The notes under the pieces: model-generated
The model's database searches: none
Told to the model about the DNA's origin: nothing
The model's input: only the letters and a program-made list of their open reading frames with translations
Assembly (NCBI GenBank): GCA_037954235.1
Contig: JBBMOA010000004.1
Location: 3,106,001 to 3,170,000, forward strand
DNA from: Aulostomus chinensis
Taxonomy: Eukaryota > Chordata > Actinopteri > Syngnathiformes > Aulostomidae
DNA: 64,000 bases
Direction of reading: 5' to 3'
Translations under genes and position numbers: made by a program
Part shown: piece after piece, positions 22,320 through 33,984 of the stretch
How the letters are laid out: each line of letters opens with the position of its first letter
Numbering within the stretch: the first letter of the stretch is position 1

Positions 22320-25300
22320 TTTTTTATTCAGAATATATGATATGCGCAAGGAGTATGTAGGTCTTAAAGAGGAAATGTCTAGGTCGTAGCTAGTTAATGA
22401 CCGGAATGTATTAGTTGGAGGTTAAATTTAGGATGGGTGTTCAGTGGTACACCATGTCTTTTCTATAAGTTAGCAGTTGAAGATAATGCAGTGCACTGAC
22501 TGGTCTAGTCACTTTCCCCCCTGTATATATTTAGCCATGTCCAGGTTGTCATGGTCAGGACAGTGTGGGTCCTTCTTCCTATTTGTCCTCTTCTGTGGAT
22601 CCCCATGGCAGCTGGCACCAACACAGGTTCAGAATGTCCCCCATCATGATGCTGAGTCCTTCCGTCCGTCCTCGTCCTTTGGGTGGTCATGTTCATATTT
22701 TGCAATTATTAGAAATGAGATAGGAGTGATAGGTTTCAGATTAAAAAAAAAAAAAAAAGTCCTGATAATCTACATATAAATGCACTGAAGCGAGAAGAAC
22801 ACGCCGTCTGTAGTCGCCCACAGGATCACTGGTGAAGTCTATGTTGGAAGAATCTAAATATCAAGGTGAAGAAAGTCACAAGCTGTCAAAAATAGTGGAG
22901 TACATAATGAGTAGAGCACCTCAGGTTCACTGGGTTAGGCCTGGGGTCACGCATGTTGGTTACACTTGAGTAATTAACATAAATGAAAAGAGACTTAGTA
23001 ACAAAGACAAGGTGTGTTTACATGTAGTGATTATTCCTGAAAAATCCTATAAAGACAGATGGTGTATGTACATTTAAAACATTTTCTCAGCAAAACTAAA
23101 AGGATGTTGTGCACTCCTCGTGTTGCATAGAGAGGTGAAGATGAGCTGGTGTTGAAATGATGCTGTCACTTCCTCACTGTATTGATGATGGACGCTGGCA
23201 AGGTCACAGGTTGGTAACAAAAGCTGGTGCGGCTTTCAGTGTAGGAAGACAAACTCTCAGCTCGTCCATTAATGGTGCTGTGTTTCGAAATTTGATCGAG
23301 TCACAACTTAACATGTCAAGACAAATTGGCGTCTCACTCATTCTCAGGCTGCTGTGATGTCTGTGACGAGCAGGTAGCTCTGTCAAAGGACTCCCAGACG
23401 CTAATGAAAAGAAATGAGAGCAGCTTTGATTTCTTCTAGTGGCTCGGTCTTTTTTCATCCTAATTCACTTCGGTTTTTGCAGGTTGTGTTTTGGTTCTCT
23501 CTTTCTTTTGAAGTGAGATGTCGACCTTTTGGATATTTTTCACATTTTGCTCAGACAATTTGTCGGGAGTTGTTTTCACTTCACGAAAAAATGAACAGGA
23601 CTAGTGGGTCTTGGATATCTTGGATAGCTTTCATGAAAGGCGACTGCTTTGATGAAGGGAGTTAACCACTTGTTTAATTTTTTTTTTTTTTTTTGCTTTC
23701 GAGAAACAGGTTGCAGGTGATATTGATGAAATGTGTTGCGTGTCAGATGACTTTGCAAACCCTGTTTTATATTAGGCTTTTGTATTTGAAAAGTATGACA
23801 TGAAAAGACCACTGATAAATTGACGAACATAATAAACGGTGAAAATGCACAGATGAAAAGTGTTTGGTCACCAGTCGTAGTAAAATTTCAACCCTCTTGC
23901 TCTCTTCTCCAAAATTGGCGGTTAGTGAATTCCCCCAGAATTACTGTGTCCCTCCCACTCTCAGTTCTCACCAGTAGATTGTGACACAGGATCATGGAGG
24001 CATTACAGTCATCGTGGCAGTGGCAGCGCTGGAAAACACTTGGCTTCAGAAAAATATTCAGCCAAGCGAATGCCAAGCTAATCAGGTCAACATCCCATTA
24101 ATCCACTAGCAAGCGACAGTAGTTGATGTACATTTGCTGATGTTTCACGTCGGCTTACACATCACCAAGTGGCGTATCTATTATGATGAGTTCCCAGGTG
24201 ACTGATAAAGTTTCAGGGGGGTCAACCCGGCATTCCTTCATCTCGACATGACGAATGCTGCATTAAGCAGTTCTACTGAGTATGAATCGGACACAAGCCA
24301 AAGTGCGACTCAATTGTAAGGCTCAGCCTCAAATTCCCATATCTTAAAGAAATCACTCGTTAGTGGTCACAGAATTGGTCTTGTTTCAGACATTGTTCCA
24401 TCGGTATAGCTGAAGTGACTGAAAAACACTGAGAAATGCACACAGACAATCTACTCTAAAGCCCCGAGGGCAAGTATGTTCCCCACCTGGTAGGAATTTG
24501 TGAACATTTTCACATGTGTATTTAATGACTTTGGCAACCTCTGTCCAAGGTCAATGCACATTTGCATTTTGTTTGTTCGTAGCGTGGTGGAGAGTTGCTG
24601 TGGAGCCACTTTTGAACCTCCAGAGTGCAATCACACTGAAGAGGTTTACCATCAAACGAATGACTTGATTGTCAGAACAAGCCATGTTGCAATCAGAATG
24701 ATGTTTTTATTAAAATTCAAATGCATTTGTGGTTAAAAATGCATGAATGTGGGACCTTTGCTCATAGAGTTACACAGATCCCTGTTGGAAAAGCCAAGCT
24801 GTCACTTTGATTGGTCAACAAGAGCATGTGCTTCCCACTGGACTCAGCTGAACAGCAAAAAAAGTGTTTGATTTAACTCAAAAGTTACTAATTTCCAGTG
24901 CAGTTTCCTTCCATATATTTTTTTTTGGATGCCAGTTTTGGCTTTTATAAGCATTTACAATATATGAAGCCCTGCATGATAAGCAGATTCTAAGTAGTAT
25001 TAATGCTGAGTTTTTTTCTGTTTTAGTAAAATTTGAGTGTTGCAGGCAGGATATTTATTTTTTGGGCAGGTTAGCAGTTGGATTATTGCAAAAAACACTC
25101 ACTGTGGCAAACACACATTCATTGTTTTACAAGATAATCTTCACAAAAGTGAAATGCCTCACTGGAGGCATAAAGCTAACATTATGCTTTGAACACATTT
25201 TTTATGACACATAAAAAGCTTTGAAATTCATGAGTGTGATATTTACTTGTTTCATGCCAAAGAACATGAAAATATCTGAAGCTCAAGTTAACCCCAGAGC

Positions 25301-25900
25301 ATATTTCAGGCTGACTTTGATACGAGAGATCCGGACATTCCCAGCACTGCCAGCTGATTTCCTGGTTCTTCAACTCATTCCCGTATCACTCCATGAAAGC
25401 AAAAAAAATTGCCAACTCTATAGCTTCCAGAGAAAAGTCTTCTTTTCAAGCCAGTCTGCATGATCTTTTTTGTCTAAGAACCTGATTCTTGAGATTCTGA
25501 TCAACAAAACACCACAAACGAAAAGCTGCAGTCCTCTTCCACGGCAAATTAGAGAGAGATGTACAAGAAACAAATTAATATGAGAAAGCCACGGATTATT
25601 GTTTGATGAAAGCAGCAAACACGTCCGCTGTGATACCACTTACTTAATAGTAGAGGGGAAGAAGTTGTTCCCTGCAGTGTTGCTGAAGAATGAGGACAGC
25701 ATTGCCAAGTAATCTGCCATCCTCCCCCAGTATCTGCTGTCCACTTCAAAGGATAACCTCTCGCGGGCAAGCAGGGCTTTAGATCTTCATTATCTCTGTG
25801 TCACATAAAGCTCATCCACCGGAGCCTTTTCAAGGGCCCCTGGGGTGACCCGCACTGGCTTCATCCAACAAAGATGCTAAAAAAAAAAACCCTACACATA
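22320..25900. other. No gene seen
   Basis: AT-rich with a poly-A/T tract at 22741-22757 and poly-T at 23678-23694. The 100-codon plus frame (22477-22779) and other frames carry no family motif. Confidence 0.4.
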
Positions 25901-25909
25901 TAGGTAACC

Positions 25910-25912
<3 letters not shown>

Positions 25913-25959
<47 letters not shown>
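25913..25959 (+). repeat. (AC)n microsatellite
   Basis: AC run of about 46 bases. The 78-codon minus frame reading CVCVCV here is an artefact of the repeat. Confidence 0.97.
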
Positions 25960-25960
<1 letters not shown>

Positions 25961-26088
25961 GTACATAATGCACTAACACATTCATGCACATGTAAACTGA
26001 CATGAATTGCACTCTTGCTTGAGTGTTTACATGTCCGATTTGTCCTCTCTCATTTTTCTCCTTCATAAACTATACCGTCTATCTTTCT

Positions 26089-26090
<2 letters not shown>

Positions 26091-26127
<37 letters not shown>
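26091..26127 (+). repeat. (CA)n microsatellite
   Basis: CA run of about 36 bases, 130 bases from the previous one. Confidence 0.97.
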
Positions 26128-26130
<3 letters not shown>

Positions 26131-27093
26131 AAGGTACCGTCCCACTCTCTCCGTTGCACTGACAAGATACATGATGAACGCACCCACAGTGATTTATAAT
26201 AACTCACTTCAGAGCGATACCATTTCAGGGGAGGAAATTGAACAAACAGGCTATGTTATCTGTCACCAGATGACCCGGTTCAAGTTCAAGAAGCTGCCTG
26301 TCAAGTACAATTGACTGCGCAACTGATATATTAGACCTTAATGGCAGCAGAAAAAAAGAAGCTCTTAACGATTGCCTTTGCTGGGCATGTGAAGGTCCCG
26401 TGTAGGGGTGGATTGCAAAAAGGTAAGAGATGATTTCCTGAAGCAGCATCCTTCCAACAAAAAAACCCAAAACAATCTGATATAGACACTAGTATGGCAC
26501 TTAGACGACAGCAGCTAGACAGGGAGTTGGTCTTCAGTGAAAAACAATATGTGTTGACGGTAGAATAATGTTCCCGCCTCATTTAGTACATTGAATTTTT
26601 CAGCTGGAAGAGTGAATTACAAGCATATAAGCATAGACCTAGCATGTAGTGTTTGAGAATGTGTGGCTAAGTGGCAAAAGTAGAATAGCAGTTGTGTGTT
26701 TACACAGTATGTGTGGTATTCAGTGTGGGGAAACCTTGGCTCAAAAATTAGTTGAAGTTAGCAAGCTGGCTAAACTTGGCAATGCCCACAGCCTACAGTA
26801 TACTCCAAAAAAATTTGCCTAATTTTACAATTATGTATTTCAATTGCATGTAAAATTTCCACCCATTTAGAGGACACAGTGTGATGTGATGAGTCTTTTT
26901 CATTCAAATCTAAATGAATTTAATAAAAATGAGATTCAGATGGTACTAATAAATCCAATATGTTTTCAATACCTACTAACTCGACCTTTATAGTTATCAG
27001 CAATAATTCCAATTTGTTTGAAATTCATAAGAACTGTTTATCGAGTCAGTATTATTAAAGCCTGTGTTTGAGCCTATGTTTGAGCAATACACC

Positions 27094-27770
27094 CTATTTA
27101 CTCAAAATGGACGACCCCAAGGCCAGCTCGTACCCATAGTAAATTCTTCCATCAGTGTGATCCAGTGCAACCTGAACTGCTTCCCATTGCTGTGGATACC
27201 ATTGACGAACCTCATGCCAGTCAAAGTCTGGATGTTCATGTATGGCCTCAGCGATGAGATCCAATGCCGTAACTCCAGATCCCACTGCTTGACTGAGGAG
27301 TACTCTAAGATGAATTGCTTGCACAGGGACTTGCATCAACCACTGTTGGAGAGTTGCATGAACATTCTGGTCATTGATGTACTACATGTTTGCGGCATGC
27401 CTGATGCAGGATGATGCAAGGAAAGAAAGCCAATTTAACATCAAGCTGAACTCCGCCTACCCAGACATGGCCCTGCCCATTCCAGACACCCCCAACGATC
27501 CCAGCATCATCTACTGGAAGTCGAGCGAGTACCTCAGTGAACCACCCCTGATTGAGAAAGTTTGCATTGTTCATCGCATTAGCATTGAATGGGACGATGT
27601 CCAATGGTCTGAGGATGCAGGGTAGAAGACCACCTGCAGCCAGCAGGGCCCGGAGATGTTGTGGTTGTCAGCGGGACCCCACTCCGCGGCAGGGATAGCT
27701 TCCACCACCTCAAGAAGGGAAGTGTGGGTGCTTCTTCTGGAGCTATCCCACGACTAGGGGCAATTCATGT
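27094..27770 (-). pseudogene. Unidentified coding remnant, frameshifted
   Basis: On the minus strand three frames carry protein-like sequence in succession. First comes LLEVVEAIPAAEWGPADNH with GPCWLQVVFYPASS (about 27725-27615). Next comes LDIVPFNANAMNNANFLNQ with GWFTEVLARLPVDDAG and GGVWNGQGHVWVGGVQLDVK (27604-27371). Last comes VPVQAIHLRVLLSQAVGSG with DLIAEAIHEHPDFDWHEVRQ and YYGYELALGSS to a stop at 27094. Composition is richer in GC than the flanks and codon choice looks coding, so I infer a single gene broken by at least two frameshifts, or exons joined by unseen splicing. I do not recognise the family. A mobile-element or retroelement gene is possible. Confidence 0.4.
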
Positions 27771-27919
27771 CACATGATTAGCGGCCTGTCGGCACTGGAG
27801 CCATTGGAGCATTGGTTCCTCACCGTTATTTCCATTCCATCTTGTTCCAATGAAAGAGGCAGTGTAAATACAGTTTTTAAGGGTTTATCATATGTTGGCT
27901 TCCAATGTCCTCATATTTT

Positions 27920-28121
27920 AAAGTGCATTATGTAGTTTTGGAAATGACATTTTAATGAGGGCAAAAGAATTCACTGGTTCATTTTCATTCCTTAAACTTA
28001 ATACACAAATTATTCTCATTTTCATTACTAAATAAACAAACTGACCTTCAGGTACAACACAATTTTAAACTTTAACTTGCTGAGTTTTAATGTCTTTCCC
28101 AAAACTACATGGTGCGCACTA
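27920..28121. mobile_element. Small MITE-like element, about 200 bp
   Basis: The left end reads AAGTGCATTATGTAGTTTTGG, shared with the right end read on the minus strand as GTGCGCACCATGTAGTTTTG. GACATTTTAATG on the left and GACATTAAAA on the right follow at the same distance. No coding capacity. The size and inverted ends fit a miniature inverted-repeat element, and the family is not named. Confidence 0.55.
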
Positions 28122-28621
28122 AATTTGAGAATGTGCTCTTTTTTGAATAACTTTGGTCTGCCACGATTGACCTTTTCATCTAAAATATACAAATGTTTAA
28201 AGGCTAATTTAAGAGAACTCTGAACCCTGTTCTGAAACTTGAGGTCCAGCAATATTCTGAAAAGATGTAAAATATCTGAAAAATGTGTCAATAAAGAACT
28301 GTTCTTACTGAAAATTTGAGTTACTTAAATCTTGTTTCTTACTGTTCAATGTGACGTAGACAGTAAGTAAAGTAAACCAACCACTAACAGCCCCTGACAT
28401 CCTTTTTTTCCCCCATCTGAGTCTCAAAACCTTGCCATATACATCAGGGGTTTAGTAGCTTGGCACCACAACACTTGAATGCATGTTTTAGTAAAAAACA
28501 AACAAAAGCAGGAATCCATTAAGGAACATCTTGAAGCAAACAAAATAAAACATTTTGGCAGCTGGAAAAGTAAAGTACGCCTGTAGTAGCATGTAGTAAA
28601 TGAACACAAACTAGGCAATAA

Positions 28622-29084
28622 ATGTTGAAATGATGAACTTTGTGATTGGCTTCGCTTTTTCTGAGTTGAGTGGAAAATTAGTTAACACCTGCTCGATGAT
28701 TCTCTGGTTGGCAGCAACAACTTCAGCTGGCTCTTTTTCCTCCTCGTTTGGGGGGAAATGTGCAATGTGGTTTCTCATATTTGTCGTGTTCCCAAAATAT
28801 TTGTCTAGCTCTTGTCCAGTTCATTTTTACCTTCAACTTCATGAAAGCCAAAGTGCTTCCAGACGCCCACTTAAAATCCAGCGGGTCGGAGTTTACTTTC
28901 AGCCATTCTGGTAGCGTGTTACTCTAAAGTTCACCACCATAGACTGTCCAGGTGGCACTCCCGAATTCCGCGTTCTGCATTTTTTGTTCCGTCAGCATCG
29001 ATTATTTACTTTTATGAATCGATAAAGAATCGTCAGCGTCCACATCGTCATGCATTTAAGAATCTATTATTTCCCCCACCCCTA
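28622..29084 (-). pseudogene. BED-finger hAT transposase start, decayed, with terminal repeat
   Basis: Minus strand: the ATG at 28906 opens MAESKLRPAGF, then a stop, then VGVWKHFGFHEVEGK. After a shift follow YFGNTTNMRNHIAHF and ANQRIIEQVLTNFPLNSEKA. The WKHF and NTTNMRNHIA blocks are the BED zinc finger start and end of ZBED1-like hAT transposases. The part holding the C-x2-C pair is deleted. Upstream on the minus strand the element terminates at 29084 with TAGGGGTGGGGGAAATAAT. The other end and the catalytic core are missing. The 8 bases outside (CTAGCAAC) have no partner that I can find. Confidence 0.65.
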
Positions 29085-29141
29085 CTAGCAACCCACCCAG
29101 AATGTACCCGGCGTCTTGCTGGGAGTCAGTTGGGAAAGGCA

Positions 29142-29161
29142 CCCCCCCCCCCCCCCCCCCC
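29142..29161 (+). repeat. Poly-C tract (20)
   Basis: Uninterrupted run of C, just outside the hAT remnant. Such runs are prone to assembly and sequencing error. Confidence 0.95.
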
Positions 29162-29169
29162 GGGTCAGA

Positions 29170-30115
29170 ATATGGAGGCATGGAACATTTCAACATCCAT
29201 AATCAGACCTTTTTGCAGCAACTCAATGTCTTAGTCTCTTAAAAACTTTGCTTCACAATTGTGTTAAAATTGTGGTAGACGTGGAGGTCAAGCAAAACAA
29301 CCACTTACATTTCAGGAAGTCCCAGACAAGCGTTTCTTTTTTTAATTTTCTGAAAGTCAAAATCCAAAACCTTGTGATATTGATCAGGAGTTCAGTTGCT
29401 TTGCTACAAAACATATTTCATGTATGTTTGAGTACAAGGAATGCACTCTGGAGTATCTTGAGTTTCAGTCTTGACTTTTGTCAAAAGCAAAGTTGTGTCC
29501 GGTTCCATCCAGATTTTCTGAAACACTTGAAATGTACACTTGATGTCCTTGGGGTAGTAGCTTAGGTAAAAAGCATCTCACATCCACACTTTGGTTTTGC
29601 AGAACCTCCACCTCTTCATTTACAACGGCAACATCTGTGATTGTCCCATCCTCTGCACTGGGCACACCCTCTGCACTGTCACTGTGTTAGAGGACAAACA
29701 AAACCATGTGTTTTCTCCCAATGCCAGTCACAGTTTAGTATTCTGAATTTTATAAGGCACAAGCTCTGACATTTAAGATGTTAAAGGATTCAAATTTATT
29801 TATATAAAACAGAGCATTTTTCAGAACTTCATGCAAAGCCTGCCAGAAAAGACTTGAAAAGTGACTGTCCAATTCAGTCTAACCAGTTTGCAACTTATAC
29901 ATTTGACAAAAAAAAACAACAAAAAAACACTTTACATACCAAGCTGAACAGTTGATACAGGATGACCTCAACACACTTTTGATGCCATCCATGTTTGGCA
30001 CTTAAGAAGGGCCAACAGACCCAAGGAATAAACAGTCACATCAGACTCCACACTGATATGGATAAGAACTAGTTACTTTTTAAGTACTTTACTTAGAAAA
30101 AACTCAGTTGCAAAT
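29170..30115. other. No certain gene; one protein-like frame
   Basis: The minus frame at 29465-29665 reads PSAEDGTITDVAVVNEEVEV and later GHQVYISSVSENLDG, which looks more protein-like than its neighbours and ends in TGA. It has no recognisable domain and no clear splice partner, so I leave it as a possible exon remnant. Confidence 0.35.
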
Positions 30116-30118
30116 GCA

Positions 30119-30330
30119 GCGGGGGGCTGGAGCCAATCCCAGCTGACATTGGGCGAGAGGCAGGGTTCACCCTGGGTGGGTCGCCAGTTCGTCGCAGGGC
30201 CATCAGGAGCAATTGGGGGTTCAGTATCTTGCTCAAGGACACTTTGTGTTAACCGGGAGAAGTGAGGATTGAAGCAGTAACCCTTCAGTTGCTAGACGGC
30301 CACTCTACCTCTGAGCTGTGCCGCCCCCTC
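30119..30330 (-). repeat. SINE (family B tail with a different tRNA-like head), minus orientation
   Basis: On the plus strand it begins GCGGGGGGCTGGAGCCAATC and includes GGGCGAGAGGCAGGGTTCAC, the complement of the family B tail region. It ends with CTCTACCTCTGAGCTGTGCC, the complement of an A-box-like head (GCACAGCTCAGAGGTAGAG). The head differs from that of the copies at 10.6 and 14.4 kb, so this is a related but distinct or composite SINE. Confidence 0.65.
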
Positions 30331-30339
30331 CTAAAGCCA

Positions 30340-33300
30340 AACATAATTAGGGCCTGAGCCAGTACCTGGCGAAGACCCTATTATTTATATTTAGCTTTTG
30401 GGGAATGTTTCTGCAACTTCAAACCAACTTTGATATGATGAGATTGAAATAGGTGGTCCTCAAAGTTCAGCAACAAGGATGATTTACCTCCATGTTATGT
30501 GACACACTTTCCCATGATCTGAAAATAATTAGATGACAGCCACTAAACTAAATACAATGCATGAGGCCTGGGAAACATATGCTGTGGCATATGGTCCACG
30601 GAGGAGATTGGGGTCTTATTTGCTATCAGATAGTTTAACTCACAGTAAAAAAGTCTGAGAAATATCCAGGCACACGTCTGCTTTTGGAAAACACATTAAC
30701 CTTTTCGCAGAGTGAAAAGGAACTGAAGGCACAGCTGTGAGGGCGAAGTGGCAGTAGTGGAGCTGCATTTCGATTTGTGGCATTGCACCCTGCCTTCCCC
30801 AAATGTGACGTGCTATTTTTTTCCCCCATATATATCTTGAGCGAAGCAAATGATACACAAGCACACACACACAGAGGAGACAATTTGTTTTGGCCTACAA
30901 TTGCAGGAAAGGTAACATAACAATCAGGGGACATGGCAGGTGATCTTCAGTGGTCAATTTCTGTCATTAGAAGAGCAGCAGAAAAGCTGCCAAGTGACCT
31001 GCAAGACCGAACCGATCACCAGCTAATTATCTCCCTCTGAGAGGACTAAACTTTGTACTACCGCTTAAAATGAAGGTGAGTTATGAAAACCGTTTGGCAC
31101 AGTAAACAATCAGGGTCTGTTAACGCTGCATCGTGTGATGGTGGCATGACATCTGCTCATGGAAACCACAGTCAGGCTTTCATCCCAATGTCCTGAAAAT
31201 CTTAACTGAGTTTACAGATTTAAGGCAAAAGAAAATGCGAATGCGCGAGTCCATAGTCCATACCTGGGGATGTGTGCACCACAACCTAATGCAGAGTCGA
31301 GGAAATGTGCTTATTATGACCCTGCTGACAACAGACTTATATGTAGGAGTAGAATTTGGCAAAAAAGCAAATAAACATTGTGAAAAGGTATGGTTGGAAT
31401 TGATGAGAAGATGAATGAATGTGGTTGGAGAAAGATAGATCAATCACATTTTATATTTGGATTATTGTAGCAAATACAGTATCTAGAGAAAAAATGATCG
31501 ACGTGTGCATTGTGGCAGTGTCTGTTGAGTTCCAGAGCGCCACACGATAGCTCTCATTGAGTCTCTAGCAAGCCTGACTTGGTGGAGTTGGACCCAAATC
31601 CAATAATAGCTTGAACGTGTGGGTTACCACTGCTGTCATGAAAAAGCAAATGGTAATGGAGCAAGAATATTACGCAAGGAATATCGGTTGATTTGGAAAT
31701 GAGGTTTGTAAGATGAAAAAAAAAAAGGCATATGTAAATATTGCCTGTATTGGCAGCACATTTGAAACAACCTGTGACCGTTGAAGAAGCTTTTTGAGGA
31801 TGTGAGAACACGAGCGTGAACATTTCTACACATTCTTACAAGATAAATACAAAGAAATCACATTGAACCCTGAATCAATTATATGCTGAATAATTAGAAG
31901 TACTTTGTGCAGTCATCTTGTAAGTCACAGATTACTCTTTAAGCCCTTAAGAAAATAAATACACAAGATGGATGCTGGTGTCCGTCCGTCTCTGCTATAG
32001 GCGTTAATGCGATCCAGTTTTATAGTAACACAGCTGTTATTGCAGCCATTAGTCTAAATTATTCACTCATACTCCAATATCTCAGTGCTACCATAGCTGG
32101 CATTAATTTAGCTGAAATGCATTTGGTATGGGCGAAGTACTTGTCAGCACGTCATTTTCAGGAATGACATGGGACACATTTAGTTCGGAGGGATGTTGAT
32201 TACAACACACATGGTTGCGCTCTTGAGGAATCAGTCTCTTTAAGTTGGAATAAAGATGTTCAGTGGAACAGAAGAAGATTATATCTGGTGATTTTGACAC
32301 ACAATGACTTTATCCCCAAAAAGATCATGAAAAAAAAAGCTTCTTTACACATTGCAAACCTTAATTAGTATGTGGAAAAATGTCCAATATTTCCAGTTGA
32401 AGGATGAAAAAGAAATATTTATTTACAGTTGATAAACAAAATCATTTTATACCTAATTAGGCAATTTGGTAAATCATTATTTCTGCTTTGCAACTTCGTC
32501 TCAAGAGACAGCGATCGTTCCCAGCTAATAATTAGCTGTCTGAAACGTAACTTGTGACAGCTCTGTTGAAAGAAACTAAGCATTTGTGAGAGAAAATGAG
32601 TTGTCAGAAGTCAGTGCAGAAGTGGGTTTTAAATTTCAAAACAAAGAAATTAAAGCTTTCAAAGCTGCAACTGCTCGATAAAAGATAAGGAAACACAAGT
32701 GAAGGACGTTAACAGTCTCGTCTTCTAGACTTTTTGTTTCAGTTTTAAAATTCACACAACGTAACATTCAGTATTTGTGTGATCAGGAATGTTACCCAAG
32801 AGTCAGTGGAGCCACAAACAAGTACCTCAAAATTCACACTGAATCCCAAACAACAATTTTAAATGTTCATCTTAGTGTGTGGGCAGGAATCAAAACCTGA
32901 TGGCTCCTGATACCAGCGAGTGGTTCAAGACTGGGTCCTAAAACCAGGAGCTAAGTCAGCGTTATTGACTTTCTTTTTCCTGTGTCTCAAAGTCAGGGAG
33001 GTTTTTTGGGTGGGGGGGGGGGGGGGATAAATTTCTGACTTTGTGACATAAACTAGCTTCATATACATTGATGTGAAATTCAATGCTTTTATTTTTTCAA
33101 ACAGCTGTTGTTACAATGTGGCTAAACAGGACTGAAACCATCAGAGGAAACGAAAAGCTAGATGTGATGTTCAAGTCATGTGTCCGTGGTGTAGTTTGTT
33201 CATAGCACGACGTTTGCTTTTTACTTCAAATCATAGGATTTGCACTTCAAAAATCATAAAAGTGGTGTACTTCAGTGGAGCTTATCTTGCAAAACAAAAC

Positions 33301-33932
33301 GTTAAAGTCCAACTGGCTTTCGGTTCAAAGGAACCCTTGACACTGCGAACGTCTGAGCTGTTCCAGATGAAACGGTTTGTGCTTCTTGAGATGAAAACTT
33401 GTAAATACTGGATGAAGCAGCAAATAAAAGACAGATTGACTGATTGTCATGAAATTTATTGAGGGTAAATTTCGTAAATGTCTTCTGAGACTGTCTGCTT
33501 GTAAACTCATGGGTTCAAAGTCTTTGCAAGCCTGGGTCATTTCCTGTTACAAGGCGGATTAAACTAAGTTTCATTACTGGAGGAGAATGCTGACGTGAAA
33601 GTTGTCCAGGAATTGGTCAGACCAGAAATGAGCAAAGAAGATGACTTGACAACATTTCAGAAACAGGGGATTGAATTCTACATTGTACAGTGGACCACCT
33701 ACACCTACAGAGCACGTTGACACGTTGGAATTTTAAAGAAATGTAATGGACTTGATTATTGAGATGGACTGTCAGTGATTTACTGTAAAGAAAGTGCAAA
33801 CTACCGTCGCTCAGCTGTTCCAAAGTAGCCTGCTGGCAGCGAACCAGCCAGTCCACCATCATCTTCACTGACTCTGCTGCTGCATTTCTAGTCCAAACAC
33901 ACTGGAAAGTGGAAAGTGCTTAATGCAAAAGT

Positions 33933-33935
<3 letters not shown>
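30340..33935. other. No gene seen; poly-G tract at 33012-33026
   Basis: AT-rich. A G run of 15 sits at 33012-33026. Open frames are under 100 codons and without motifs. Confidence 0.4.

Positions 33936-33936
<1 letters not shown>

Positions 33937-33979
<43 letters not shown>
33937..33979 (+). repeat. (TG)n(AG)n microsatellite
   Basis: TG run of about 32 bases passing into a GA run. Confidence 0.95.
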
Positions 33980-33984
33980 TTGGC

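Noticed and set aside
28030..28618. Minus-strand frames of 87 and 64 codons near the MITE
   Set aside because: Low-complexity, lysine- and phenylalanine-rich translations of AT-rich sequence without motifs.
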